From positions 372,001-436,000 of the forward strand of contig JACJYQ010000001.1 in assembly GCA_020636025.1 (NCBI GenBank): a stretch of DNA of 64,000 nt. The letters are read 5' to 3'. Positions 1 to 9,588 of this stretch are shown here, piece by piece. The translations under genes and the position numbers were made by a program. Origin of the DNA: Lewinellaceae bacterium (GTDB taxonomy: Bacteria > Bacteroidota > Bacteroidia > Chitinophagales > Saprospiraceae). The notes under the pieces are model-generated. The model was not told where the DNA came from. It was given only the letters and a program-made list of their open reading frames with translations, and did not search any database. Position 1 is the first letter of the stretch; each line of letters begins with the position of its first letter.

Positions 1-2
1 TA

Positions 3-77
3 TCCATTGCCGGTATTGCATCTGGATTATTCAAGCGTGTAAAAGGCACCGGGCAGTCCCAGAAAGGCATGGCATAA
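3..77 (+). CDS. 3' end of an unidentified gene (truncated by window edge)
   Basis: The third forward frame is open from the first base and stops with TAA at 75-77. The last residues read ...FKRVKGTGQSQKGMA, a plausible basic tail after a short hydrophobic stretch. Of the other forward frames, one stops at once and one reads on to about 138 with an unnatural composition, so this frame is the best candidate. Too little is visible to name a function, and it could be non-coding. Confidence 0.35.
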   Translation, partial: SIAGIASGLFKRVKGTGQSQKGMA

Positions 78-344
78 TTTATCTTGTTTATAGGCTGGTT
101 GAAAAAGTTAAATACTGTCAATTCTGTTTTTGAAGAATAAAAAAGTTGGATTAAAGCGTCTGCAAATCTTTACCTTCACGCTTTATAGCTTTACATACCG
201 GTTTAATTACACTCCAATAACCTCTTGATATTTTTAATTTTTGCAATCGAAAGAAGCGTTTTCGATAGACTTTGAGTCTATGTGACGACGCCAAAAATTT
301 TACATAGAACAAAAACTTGGAGTTAACTCACAAACTGTGATTTC
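78..344. other. Intergenic region upstream of the 2119-residue secreted protein
   Basis: AT-rich, with no convincing reading frame. It holds a short hairpin at 265-281 (ATAGACT / AGTCTAT, 3-nt loop) about 65 bases before the next start codon, which could be a leader structure. An imperfect -7 box (AATTTTTG, about 236-243) is the closest match to the Bacteroidota TAnnTTTG element, and no clear -33 partner was seen. No tRNA or terminator was recognised. Confidence 0.4.
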
Positions 345-3300
345 ATGATTAAAAATCTACTTTTCCTACTGCTTCTTGCCATTTTCGCCTTGAATACAGG
401 ATATGCTCAGGAAGGGCAACCTTGCCCGGATCCACCTCCTCCAGGGTCAACTGCCTGTCAGACTTCATGTGTTTTTTGTGATTTTAATGGATTAATGAGT
501 GATAACTATTTCCCACCTTCTGGTGGTAATAGTGGATGCCCCAGTATCTCTCTTCACAATGATGCCTGGTATGGTTTTATTGCAGGCACATCACAAATCG
601 ACCTGGACATTATTACCTCTAACTGTGTACATGGTGATGGTTTGCAGGCTGCGTTTTGGGATGACTGTTCCGATGGCAACGCCCTGGTGTGTAATGGTGG
701 TTGCGGCGGCTGCGGAAATATTCCGGTATCCCTTTCATATTCCGGTTTTACCCCCGGTCAAACCTATTGGTTGATGATTGATGGATGGGTAGCTGACAGT
801 TGTGATTACACCATTGATGTTACCAATGGCAGTGTTAGTCCACCAGCCCCGGATCCTGCCACTCAGCCACAGGGACCAACTCAGGTTTGCCCAGGTGCTA
901 CTGTAGTATATTCCATTCCGGAAGTGAACGGAGCCGGCTATTACCACTGGACTTCTCCTGCCGGATCCACAATCAATGGTGGACCAAGCAATCAGTTTAT
1001 CAATGCACCGGAAGGAGCAGAGGTGACCATTACATTTGGCAGCGCAGGTGGTAATGTTTGTGTACAGGTGGGTAACTCTTGTAACCCAGCTGGTCCAAAT
1101 CAGTGCCTTCCTGTAACCAACATGCCAATTCCGCCTACGGTAAAGCCTGACATAGTCATCTGCTATGAAGACGCTCCTTTTACCTGGGATGAAGAACCTT
1201 ATAATGTATTAACAAACCCAGGTACTTTTAACCTGAGCTCTACACCTTATGATTCCTATTTGGGATGTGACAGTGTGGTGAAGCAGAAAGTAGTTATTAA
1301 GAACTCTCTTCAAAGCACTATGCCTAACCAGTACATCTGTGCAGGCAGTTGTTTTGACTTTGCCGGTGATCAATATTGTGATCCGGGTTTGAATCAGGTT
1401 GTACTTCAGTCTTATCAAGGGTGTGACAGTTTGGTGAATTTCTCTATTGCCATTCTTTCCCCATTTGCAGAAATTGGCGGCAACATGCCAATTACTTGTA
1501 ATACTCCGGGTGGATTGACTTTGTCGGCTCAAAATTATTTGCCGGGTTCATCCTTCCAATGGAGCAATGCCAACTGGGGTATTATCGGAGGTGCGCCTAC
1601 CCAAAACGTAAACATGACCGGTACCTACCATTTGGTTGTTACAGTGAACGGAGGTGGTCAATCCTGTAGAGATACTGCTGAAGTAACTGTTACAGGTAAC
1701 ACGGTACCTCCCGGGGCTACTGCTACAGGTACTAATATTAATTGCATTAGTACAACGGCTCAGTTAATGGGTAATTCACCTACCATGGGGGTAAATTTCT
1801 CCTGGGCTGGTCCTGGTATTACCCCAGCTAATAAAAATCTTCAAAACCCGGTTGTCAACCAACAGGGTACTTATACACTAACCGTTTCTGACCCTAGCAA
1901 TGGATGTACTTCAACAGCCACAGTGAATGTTCTCGGCGATAACACACCTCCATCAGTGCTGGCAACCGGAGGAACCATAACTTGCACACAAAGCAGCGTG
2001 ACGATTGATGGTATGACCAATGCCGGCTCTCCGGTCTGGAACTGGTCGGGTCCAGGCATTAATGCCGGTAATCAAATGCTTGAAGACCCGGTAGTAAATG
2101 TTGTAGGAACCTACAATGTAACGATTACCAATACAGTAAATGGCTGTACGAATACTGGAACCACCACTGTAGATGTCAATACAACAAGTCCTACTGTTTC
2201 AGCGGGGCCGGATCAGACACTTACCTGTACACTGCCAAATGCAACTTTGCAAGGATCAGGTGATACAGGCGGCTCTCCTATGAGTATTTTGTGGAACGGT
2301 CCAAATAATTTTGTTGATACTGTTTTGAATCCAACGATCAATGTTGGCGGTACATACATCATCACCATTTTGAATACAGATAATGGTTGTACCAATACGG
2401 ATACAGTTGATATCTCTGTAAACCAGGCCATTCCAACGGCTACTGCAGGTGCGGATTCAACCATAACCTGTATTGAACCAAGTGTAACCCTTATTGGAAC
2501 TGGTTCAAGCGTAGGACCCAATTTTACGGCCATGTGGTCCGGTCCTGGAATCAATGCTGGTAACCAAAATATGTATACGCCAGTTGTCGATGTGGATGGA
2601 ACTTACAGCCTGGTAATTACCAACACCACAAATGGATGTACTGCTACAGACACCGTGTTGGTAAACATCAATATTGCTATTCCAACGGCAGATGCAGGGC
2701 TGGATCAAACCATAACTTGTGCCAATCCAAATGGAACCACGCTTAATGGCAGCGGAAGCCCCGCCAACATTGAGTACCTATGGTCAGGACCAGGTATTGG
2801 TGCCAATAACCAGAATTCACAAAATCCTGTTGTTTCTCAACAAGGTACCTATACATTGCAAGTTACTGATCCTGCAAATGGTTGTACCAGCACCGATCAG
2901 GTAGTGGTTATTCGTGACGCGAACGTTCCTGATGCAGAAGCCGGTCCAGATCTCGTACTAAACTGTACAGTACTGAGTGTAGATATCGACGCTTCAGGTT
3001 CAGCCACAGGTCCTTCTATCATTTATGCATGGACAGGCCCTGGCATTAATGCTGGAAATAGCGCTGATCAAAGCCCTGCCGGTCTGAACATGCCAGGAAC
3101 CTATAATCTGGTGGTTACAGATACTTCCAACAATTGTGTAAACTCAGATGTCGTTGTTATTTCTCAAAATATCACACCGCCTACTGCTGAAGCCGGTCCT
3201 GATGTAATACTGAATTGTTACAACAATGGCATGGACACACTTGATGCAACTGCTTCCAGCAGCGGCGTCAACTTTACGGGAATTTGGAGCGGACCGGGTA

Positions 3301-6300
3301 TCACTCCGGCGAATGAGACATCGAAAACTCCGGTTGTGAGTGATGCCGGCGTGTACTATGTTACAGTAACAAATCTGAATAATACATGTACTGCAGTCGA
3401 CTCAGTAACGGTTACTTCAAACCTGACTGCGCCTGTAGCTGACGCCGGAGCCGATCAAATAATTGATTGTGTAACCCTTTCTACTTCAATTGGTGGCCCT
3501 TCTTCTGCTGGTGCTAATTTCTCATACAGCTGGACAGGTCCCGGTATTACACCTGCAAACCAGGATCAGTTAATGCCTTCTGTAGACCAACCTGGTACTT
3601 ATACCATTGTAGTCACCGATTCGGTGAATGGATGTACGGCCTCGGATGATATTGTCATTAATACAAATGCGGTCTACCCATCCGTAGATGCTGGTTTGGA
3701 TGCACTCTTGACCTGTGCGGTTACCGATGTAACACTGGATGCCACACCATCAACAGGTGCTCAGTTTAGTTTATTGTGGACTGGTCCGGGTATAACGCCT
3801 GCAAACGAAACGCAAGAAGATCCTAATGTAACTGTTCCCGGTACCTATATTCTGGCTGTTACGAATACTACAAATAGTTGTGTTACAAGAGATACTGTGG
3901 TTGTTGACCAAAATATTCTTGTACCAGCGGCTTCTGCCGGTGCAGATGGTAATCTTGACTGTCAGGTATTGGATATTGCTTTAGATGGTAGTATGTCTGC
4001 AACCGGAGCAACCATTACTTACTTATGGACTGGTCCTGATATTAGTGCAGCTAATGAAACCATGCAGAACCCAACCATCACACAACCAGGACAGTATAGC
4101 TTGCTTGTTACCGATACCGACAATGGATGTACGGCTACTGATGTGGTAGATATTACGCAAGATATCGCAGCACCGGTGGCAGATGCAGGAACTGATATGC
4201 AAATTACCTGTGCTAGTTTAAGTCAAACCATTGACGGATCCGGAAGTAGCTCCGGTCCCTTGTTTGAATATGTATGGGAAGGAAATGGTATTAATACCAA
4301 TAACTTCAATCTGCAGAATCCGATGGTGTCTGATTCAGGAACCTATGTCGTAACTGTAACCAATATTCAGAATCATTGTACTTCAACGGACGTAGTGTTT
4401 GTTGATATGGACAAGGAAGCGCCACTGACAAATGCCGGTCCAGATGTAACCTTGACCTGTACAGTGACTTCAATTCAGTTGGATGGTACCATGTCGGCTT
4501 CAGGGCCTAATATCACCTTTATGTGGAGTGGTCCCGGGCTGCTGCCTGGCGAGTCAACCAATCCGATGCCTATGGTAAATGCCGCAGGTAATTACAACCT
4601 TACGGTAACCAATACAACCAATGGATGTACCAGCACTGATTTTGCTACGGTAGTGTTGGACAACAGTACGCCATCTGCAGATGCAGGTAATAACCTCACC
4701 ATTACATGTGCAAACAGCACAACAGGTGTTGACATTAATTCAAGTGGATCAAGCAGTGGTCCGGAATTTACCTTCTTCTGGACAGGTCCCGGCATAAATG
4801 CTTCCAATGAGAATGTTCCAAGTCCTACTGTACTCGTGGATGGAACATATACGCTCGTAGTTACCAATAGCACAAATGGTTGTACGGCGACTGATAATAT
4901 GATGGTATTGTTGGATCAAACACCCCCTGTTCCGGATGCCGGGCTTGATCAGACAATCACATGCTCAGCCATTACAGTTGGACTTGATGCGACTGGGTCT
5001 ACTGCACCAGGTGGAAGTCTTGAATACAGCTGGGATGGACCAGGAATCAATCCAAATGGTGAAACCAGTCCAACTCCAACAGTTGCGGATGCGGGCCTTT
5101 ACACCGTAACGGTAACCAACTCATTTAATGGTTGTACCGCTACAGATGAGGTTGAGGTATTCCTGGATAATATGGATCCGGTAATCAGTGCTTCAGCCGA
5201 TACCATTACTTGCGCTCAGCCTCAAGGTAATTTGGATGTAACCAGTTCGGTACAAGGATCTACTTATATGTGGGAAGGTCTTGGAATTAATGCATCCAAT
5301 CAAAGCCTTGCATCTCTGATGGTTAATATTGGGGGAGTATATATGGTAACCGTGACTGCTCCAAATGGCTGTACTGCCACAGAATCAGTATTGATGGAAG
5401 TGGACGATGACGTGCCAGAAGGAACCGCAGAGGGTACAACACTTGATTGCTTCAATGGTGGTGTGTCTCAAATTTACGGAGATGTTATTTCTCCTGCGGG
5501 TACAACCTTCAACTGGACTGGGCCTGGTATTGGAACGGTTAGTACAGATTCAGCTACTGTCACTCAGCCAGGTACCTATTTCTTCAATATGGTTACTCCG
5601 GCAGGATGTACACAGAGTATCAGCGTTCAGGTATTGCAGAATACGGTTGTACCAACCATAACTGCCATGCCTACAGATGATCTTGATTGTAGTACTACCT
5701 CTGTGGGCATTAATGCAACCGGAACTTCGACAGGAACCCAGTTCGTTTATACCTGGACGACTGCAAATGGTAATATCGTTTCAGGGGCCAATACGCTTAA
5801 CCCAATCGTTGATGCAGCTGGTGACTATCAATTGTTTGTTATGAACACCATCAACGGCTGCCAGGACAGTATTTTGGTGCCGGTGATGAATGATCCTTCT
5901 GTACCAACAGGATTTGATTTGACCATCCGCGATATCGTTTGTTTTGGCGATACAGATGGTTCGATTGAAATTAATGGCATAAACGGTGGAACAACACCAT
6001 TCAATTTCACACTGATCAGTAGTTCTGGTACTCCAGACAATCAATATACCGGATTAAGTGCAGGTGATTACACTTTGTATTTGCTGGATGGAAATGGTTG
6101 TGAACTGGATACTACCATTAGTATCGGCGAGCCTGGACAGTTGGTTATTGAACTCGGCCCGGATGTGAATATTGAACTGGGAGAAGAAGTTACAGTATCT
6201 GCAGAGATTGTACATACTACACCGCTGCAATCAGTAGTCTGGAATTATTCTCCAGGTTGCATCGACTCTCTGTTTGGTCCGGCTCAGTATTGTGAAGAGT

Positions 6301-6704
6301 TCACATATACACCGCTAAACTCTTATCGTCACACATTGACAGTTACAGATGAAAACGGCTGTGTGGCCAGAGATTATGTATATGTGGTGGTAGACAAACC
6401 GCGCAATGTGTACATACCAAATATCTTCAATCCAAATAGCCTGGATCCAGACAACTCAGTGGTTCGCATTTACATGGGTAATGATGTGCTCAAAGTACAC
6501 AAGTGGATGATCTTTGACCGTTGGGGAGAAGCCGTGTATATTGCACCTAATGAATTCCTGAAAGATGATTCAGCGCAAAATGCATGGGATGGATCATTCA
6601 GAGGCGATAAAGCCATGTTGGGTGTGTATGTCTATTATGCTTTGATCGAGTTCATCGATGGTGAAATTATAGAATACAAAGGTGATGTTACGCTGATGCG
6701 TTAA
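345..6704 (+). CDS. Giant secreted repeat protein with SprB repeat and T9SS type B sorting domain
   Basis: A 2119-residue exported surface or adhesin-like protein. Residues 1-21 form a signal peptide ending ...NTGYAQ. Residues 25-165 are a Cys-rich PPC-like module (AWYGFIAG, GQTYWLMIDG). Residues about 380-1850 hold 18 Ig/PKD-like repeats of about 80 residues, each with a first Cys (ITC/LDC), a WTGPGI core, GTYTLxVT and a second Cys (NGCT). Residues about 1865-1935 match a SprB repeat (VCFGDTDGSI, GLSAGDYTLYLLDGNGC). The last 90 residues are a gliding-motility-associated type B C-terminal domain (PNIFNPN, WMIFDRWGEAVY, WDGSF, GVYVYYA), the signal for type IX secretion. The paired Cys in each repeat suggest intradomain disulfides. 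It stands alone, with a strong terminator after it. A PorP/SprF-like partner, often adjacent to type B proteins, is not seen. The function as an adhesin or gliding-related protein is inferred. Confidence 0.9.
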   Translation: MIKNLLFLLLLAIFALNTGYAQEGQPCPDPPPPGSTACQTSCVFCDFNGLMSDNYFPPSGGNSGCPSISLHNDAWYGFIAGTSQIDLDIITSNCVHGDGLQAAFWDDCSDGNALVCNGGCGGCGNIPVSLSYSGFTPGQTYWLMIDGWVADSCDYTIDVTNGSVSPPAPDPATQPQGPTQVCPGATVVYSIPEVNGAGYYHWTSPAGSTINGGPSNQFINAPEGAEVTITFGSAGGNVCVQVGNSCNPAGPNQCLPVTNMPIPPTVKPDIVICYEDAPFTWDEEPYNVLTNPGTFNLSSTPYDSYLGCDSVVKQKVVIKNSLQSTMPNQYICAGSCFDFAGDQYCDPGLNQVVLQSYQGCDSLVNFSIAILSPFAEIGGNMPITCNTPGGLTLSAQNYLPGSSFQWSNANWGIIGGAPTQNVNMTGTYHLVVTVNGGGQSCRDTAEVTVTGNTVPPGATATGTNINCISTTAQLMGNSPTMGVNFSWAGPGITPANKNLQNPVVNQQGTYTLTVSDPSNGCTSTATVNVLGDNTPPSVLATGGTITCTQSSVTIDGMTNAGSPVWNWSGPGINAGNQMLEDPVVNVVGTYNVTITNTVNGCTNTGTTTVDVNTTSPTVSAGPDQTLTCTLPNATLQGSGDTGGSPMSILWNGPNNFVDTVLNPTINVGGTYIITILNTDNGCTNTDTVDISVNQAIPTATAGADSTITCIEPSVTLIGTGSSVGPNFTAMWSGPGINAGNQNMYTPVVDVDGTYSLVITNTTNGCTATDTVLVNINIAIPTADAGLDQTITCANPNGTTLNGSGSPANIEYLWSGPGIGANNQNSQNPVVSQQGTYTLQVTDPANGCTSTDQVVVIRDANVPDAEAGPDLVLNCTVLSVDIDASGSATGPSIIYAWTGPGINAGNSADQSPAGLNMPGTYNLVVTDTSNNCVNSDVVVISQNITPPTAEAGPDVILNCYNNGMDTLDATASSSGVNFTGIWSGPGITPANETSKTPVVSDAGVYYVTVTNLNNTCTAVDSVTVTSNLTAPVADAGADQIIDCVTLSTSIGGPSSAGANFSYSWTGPGITPANQDQLMPSVDQPGTYTIVVTDSVNGCTASDDIVINTNAVYPSVDAGLDALLTCAVTDVTLDATPSTGAQFSLLWTGPGITPANETQEDPNVTVPGTYILAVTNTTNSCVTRDTVVVDQNILVPAASAGADGNLDCQVLDIALDGSMSATGATITYLWTGPDISAANETMQNPTITQPGQYSLLVTDTDNGCTATDVVDITQDIAAPVADAGTDMQITCASLSQTIDGSGSSSGPLFEYVWEGNGINTNNFNLQNPMVSDSGTYVVTVTNIQNHCTSTDVVFVDMDKEAPLTNAGPDVTLTCTVTSIQLDGTMSASGPNITFMWSGPGLLPGESTNPMPMVNAAGNYNLTVTNTTNGCTSTDFATVVLDNSTPSADAGNNLTITCANSTTGVDINSSGSSSGPEFTFFWTGPGINASNENVPSPTVLVDGTYTLVVTNSTNGCTATDNMMVLLDQTPPVPDAGLDQTITCSAITVGLDATGSTAPGGSLEYSWDGPGINPNGETSPTPTVADAGLYTVTVTNSFNGCTATDEVEVFLDNMDPVISASADTITCAQPQGNLDVTSSVQGSTYMWEGLGINASNQSLASLMVNIGGVYMVTVTAPNGCTATESVLMEVDDDVPEGTAEGTTLDCFNGGVSQIYGDVISPAGTTFNWTGPGIGTVSTDSATVTQPGTYFFNMVTPAGCTQSISVQVLQNTVVPTITAMPTDDLDCSTTSVGINATGTSTGTQFVYTWTTANGNIVSGANTLNPIVDAAGDYQLFVMNTINGCQDSILVPVMNDPSVPTGFDLTIRDIVCFGDTDGSIEINGINGGTTPFNFTLISSSGTPDNQYTGLSAGDYTLYLLDGNGCELDTTISIGEPGQLVIELGPDVNIELGEEVTVSAEIVHTTPLQSVVWNYSPGCIDSLFGPAQYCEEFTYTPLNSYRHTLTVTDENGCVARDYVYVVVDKPRNVYIPNIFNPNSLDPDNSVVRIYMGNDVLKVHKWMIFDRWGEAVYIAPNEFLKDDSAQNAWDGSFRGDKAMLGVYVYYALIEFIDGEIIEYKGDVTLMR
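1480..5900 (+). repeat. 18 tandem Ig/PKD-like coding repeats (about 80 codons each)
   Basis: Degenerate tandem repeats within the 2119-residue protein. Each unit runs from an ADAGxDQ-type linker through TC, a WSGPGI/WTGPGI core and GTYTLxVTN to NGCTATD. Copies are clearly diverged at DNA level, unlike the 399-bp repeats at 42.2-44.4 kb, so this array is older or under less homogenisation. Confidence 0.85.
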
Positions 6705-6729
6705 TTGCCTTACAATTGGAATAAACCTG

Positions 6730-6764
6730 GAGCCACTCCGCTTAACAGCAGAGTGGCTCTTTTT
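6730..6764 (+). terminator. Intrinsic terminator of the 2119-residue protein gene
   Basis: Perfect 9-bp stem GAGCCACTC (6730-6738) / GAGTGGCTC (6751-6759) followed directly by TTTTT, 26 bases after the stop codon. Confidence 0.9.
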
Positions 6765-6791
6765 GTGTAACCCTGCTTCTGATATTAAAGC

Positions 6792-6799
6792 TATTTTTG
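6792..6799 (+). promoter_or_regulatory. -7 box (TATTTTTG) for the Pif1-like helicase gene
   Basis: Perfect TAnnTTTG match ending 4 bases before the ATG at 6804. If used, transcription would begin at or next to the start codon, giving a leaderless message. No TTG lies at the usual 17-23 bp upstream distance (the nearest is at 26 bp), so this is tentative. Confidence 0.35.
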
Positions 6800-6803
6800 C
6801 CAG

Positions 6804-8123
6804 ATGCTATCTCAGAATAATGGTCTTGTACTAAATGATGATTTCCACTACGCACTTGATGTATTGGAAAAGTCTGACAAGTCGCTTTTTATTACCGGGA
6901 AAGCAGGCACAGGAAAAAGTACACTGCTTCAGTTGTTTAGAAATACTACCCGGAAGAAGGTAGCTGTATTGGCCCCAACCGGCGTAGCGGCCCTGAATGT
7001 GATGGGACAAACCATCCATTCGTTTTTTAATTTTCCACCGCGGATTATTACGCCATCTGATGCCTCCAGGAAAACCAGCCGCAAGGATCTGGCTCGGCTG
7101 TATAGAAATTTGCAAGTGCTGGTGATAGATGAAATATCTATGGTGAGAGCTGATATGCTGGATGCCATAGATGTGTTTTTACGGGTAAACAGGGAGTCTT
7201 ATAAGCCTTTTGGCGGGGTACAAGTGGTGTTTTTTGGCGACCTTTTTCAATTGCCTCCGGTAGTAACCAGAGATCCCATTGAAGCTTCCTATTTTCAGGA
7301 TTATTACGAATCGCCCTATTTTTTTTCTGCTAAAATTCTTCAGGATCCAGATTTTCAATTGGAGTCAATCGAGTTGAGCAAAGTGTACAGACAAGAGTCG
7401 AGACATTTTTTACGGCTACTCGAAGCCGTCAGAACGAACAAGATAGATTATGATGACCTGGAGGATTTGAACACTCGGTTTTTACCAGGATTTAATGACT
7501 TGGATGGATTTATCACCTTGTCAGCACGCAACGCAACGGCAGACAGGATAAATCAAGCGGAGCTAGCAAAACTGGAAAGCCGGGAGTTTGAGTACATCGC
7601 CAGTGTAAAAGGAAATTTTGAACCAGCCTTGTTTCCTACTGAATTAGGTCTTCGCCTAAGACAAGGCGCTCAGGTAATGTTTGTACGGAATGACCCCGAG
7701 CAAAGGCGATTTGTAAACGGAACCATCGGAAAGGTAACGAAGCTTGATTCTTTGTCAATAACGGTTGAAATAACAGATAATGACGGCAAGAAGGATTGGA
7801 TAGAAGTTCCTAAAATTGAATGGGAGATTATCCGTTACAAGGGTGGGGTAGATGGAGGACTCGAATCAGAGGTGATAGGTTCCTTTACACAGTTTCCATT
7901 GAAGTTGGCCTGGGCCATCACCATACATAAAAGTCAGGGCAAAACTTTTGACCGTATGCTACTGGATCTGGGGAAAGGCGCTTTTGAGCATGGACAGTTG
8001 TATGTTGCCCTAAGTCGCTGCCGCAGCCTGGAAGGCATTGTATTGCGACAGCCAATTCGTTTTCAAGACGTCATTACAGATGATCGCGTCATTGAATTTC
8101 ACGACACTCATTTCAGAGGCTAG
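6804..8123 (+). CDS. Pif1/RecD-like ATP-dependent DNA helicase
   Basis: A 439-residue superfamily 1 helicase expected to unwind DNA 5' to 3' in replication or repair. Visible motifs: Walker A GKAGTGKST (about residues 32-40), motif Ia APTGVAAL, Walker B VLVIDEISM, motif III GDLFQLPPV, motif V TIHKSQGKTFD and motif VI YVALSRCRS. The length fits a stand-alone core helicase, smaller than Bacteroidota homologues with extra C-terminal domains. The terminal 11 bases overlap the end of the convergent Gfo/Idh/MocA gene. The start follows a -7 box by only a few bases. Confidence 0.9.
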   Translation: MLSQNNGLVLNDDFHYALDVLEKSDKSLFITGKAGTGKSTLLQLFRNTTRKKVAVLAPTGVAALNVMGQTIHSFFNFPPRIITPSDASRKTSRKDLARLYRNLQVLVIDEISMVRADMLDAIDVFLRVNRESYKPFGGVQVVFFGDLFQLPPVVTRDPIEASYFQDYYESPYFFSAKILQDPDFQLESIELSKVYRQESRHFLRLLEAVRTNKIDYDDLEDLNTRFLPGFNDLDGFITLSARNATADRINQAELAKLESREFEYIASVKGNFEPALFPTELGLRLRQGAQVMFVRNDPEQRRFVNGTIGKVTKLDSLSITVEITDNDGKKDWIEVPKIEWEIIRYKGGVDGGLESEVIGSFTQFPLKLAWAITIHKSQGKTFDRMLLDLGKGAFEHGQLYVALSRCRSLEGIVLRQPIRFQDVITDDRVIEFHDTHFRG

Positions 8124-9108
8124 TTTGCAGCTTCTCCTTACGTAAAGTAATTTCCCTCAAAATGGTATGCGCCAATTGAAGTGCATCCACCCCATCCTGA
8201 AGGCTTACAACGGTTGGCTTATTATCTTGAATAGAAGCGTGAAAACTCTTCAGTTCTTCCTCGATGGCATTGATGGGAACCGCTTCAGGCATTTTTAACT
8301 GCAACCATTTTTTTCCATCGGCTGTATCAAATTCCATTAGCTGGTCTTGTGGAGGTAATTCTAGAGCGTCCTGGTCGAACAACCGGACGATCTGCGCCGT
8401 TTTCTCCAGAAAATCGAGACTGAGATAATGGTCTTGCTGAAACAGACGCATTTTACGCATTTGTTTCAGGGAAATTCGGCTTGCAGTAAGATTAGCAACA
8501 CAACCATTCAGAAATTCAATCCTGGCATTGGCAATGTCGGGTGTATTGCTCAGTACAGCAACTCCGCTGGCGCTTACTTTCTTTACAGGAGATTTAACCA
8601 AATGAAGGATAAGGTCCAGATCGTGGATCATCAAATCCAGTATCACGGAAACTTCAGTCCCTCTCGGCTGAAAAGCGGAAAGTCGGTGGCCCTCAATAAA
8701 CATTGGATTTAGTGCGATTCCATCCAGGGCAGTAAAAGCCGGATTGAATCTTTCAACATGACCAACCTGCACTTTTACACCATATTCGTCGGCCAGCTTC
8801 AGCAATTTTCTGCCTTGCGCCAGTGTTTCTGTAACCGGTTTTTCCAGAAAAACATGTTTGCCAGCCCGAATAGCCCGAGCAGCGAGCTTGTAATGAGAAG
8901 TAGTGGGCGTAACGATGTCTACGGCATCAACTTCAGCAAACAGCTTTTCCAAAGATTTGAAACGTGTGGCGCCATACTGCTGAATGGCAGAATTGGCATT
9001 TTTGTCATCTGGATCGTAAAAACCAACCAGTTCCCAGCATCCGCTGGACAGAATACATTTTAAGTGAATTTTACCAAGGTGCCCTGCACCCAAAAGCCCA
9101 ATCTTCAT
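8113..9108 (-). CDS. Gfo/Idh/MocA family NAD(P)-dependent oxidoreductase
   Basis: A 331-residue cytoplasmic dehydrogenase. The N-terminal Rossmann motif is GLLGAGHLGKIH (residues 4-15). The family signature EKPVTE lies near residue 94, followed by the central alpha/beta domain beginning at GHVERFNPAF, which carries the substrate site. The family acts on sugars, inositols and related polyols, but the substrate cannot be read from the sequence. GHVERFNPAF is also seen in members annotated as UDP-N-acetylglucosamine-type dehydrogenases or WbpB-like enzymes. The AATTAGCTAATT repeat cluster abuts the start codon. Its 3' end overlaps the helicase gene tail to tail by 11 bp. Confidence 0.9.
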   Translation of the reverse strand: MKIGLLGAGHLGKIHLKCILSSGCWELVGFYDPDDKNANSAIQQYGATRFKSLEKLFAEVDAVDIVTPTTSHYKLAARAIRAGKHVFLEKPVTETLAQGRKLLKLADEYGVKVQVGHVERFNPAFTALDGIALNPMFIEGHRLSAFQPRGTEVSVILDLMIHDLDLILHLVKSPVKKVSASGVAVLSNTPDIANARIEFLNGCVANLTASRISLKQMRKMRLFQQDHYLSLDFLEKTAQIVRLFDQDALELPPQDQLMEFDTADGKKWLQLKMPEAVPINAIEEELKSFHASIQDNKPTVVSLQDGVDALQLAHTILREITLRKEKLQTSL

Positions 9109-9160
9109 AATTAGCCAATCGTTTAATTAGCTAATTAGCCAATTAGCTAATTAGCTAATT
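9109..9160. repeat. AATTAGCTAATT palindrome cluster (copy 1)
   Basis: Three perfect AATTAGCTAATT palindromes (9125-9136, 9141-9152, 9149-9160, the last two overlapping) plus the variant AATTAGCCAATT. The cluster fills the whole gap between the start codon of the Gfo/Idh/MocA gene and the stop codon of the next minus-strand gene. Related clusters occur at 9491, 10129 and 21616. Confidence 0.8.
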
Positions 9161-9163
9161 CAT

Positions 9164-9469
9164 TTAGTTTTCCCTAAAGTACATCATTATGGCTCCGAAT
9201 AAGGTTATGAGAACCAACAATACAGAAGCCATTCGGATCGAGTACCGCATATGCCTGATGAAAGCCTCAATTTCGTTTTTGAATTGAGGATAACGTGGGA
9301 GAATTTCTTCTTCCAGTTTTTTGCGATTGAATATATGAGCCGCCCCGAATTCTACTTTATTCCTCACCAGAATGCCATATACTTTGAACACCTTGGCCCT
9401 GAAGTAAAGGTTCACAAACAAAATAGCGATGAATAAGCCGACAACAATGGAAAGGAGGAGATAGCGCAT
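9164..9469 (-). CDS. Small two-helix membrane protein of unknown function
   Basis: A 101-residue protein with one hydrophobic segment at each end (about residues 4-22 and 79-97) and a basic/acidic soluble middle (RKKLEEEILPRYPQF). This predicts a small integral membrane protein with a loop of about 55 residues. I do not recognise the family. A TACCTTTA -7-like element (9477-9484 on the minus strand) lies a few bases before the ATG, a typical short Bacteroidota leader. The gene is bracketed on both sides by the AATTAGCTAATT repeats. Confidence 0.65.
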   Translation of the reverse strand: MRYLLLSIVVGLFIAILFVNLYFRAKVFKVYGILVRNKVEFGAAHIFNRKKLEEEILPRYPQFKNEIEAFIRHMRYSIRMASVLLVLITLFGAIMMYFREN

Positions 9470-9490
9470 TGTGGGGTAAAGGTAGCAATG

Positions 9491-9537
9491 TATTAATTAG
9501 CTAATTCGATAATTAGCTAATTTGATAATGTGATATT
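9491..9537. repeat. AATTAGCTAATT palindrome cluster (copy 2)
   Basis: Two perfect palindromes (9495-9506, 9511-9522) joined by CGAT and followed by TTGATAATGTGATA. The same arrangement, palindrome-CGAT-palindrome, recurs at 21618-21653, which shows common origin. It lies 22 bases upstream of the small membrane protein gene. Confidence 0.75.
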
Positions 9538-9588
9538 TGTAGTTGTTTCCAAATTATTCAAAAATGGCAATGGGGATTTCAACATATC

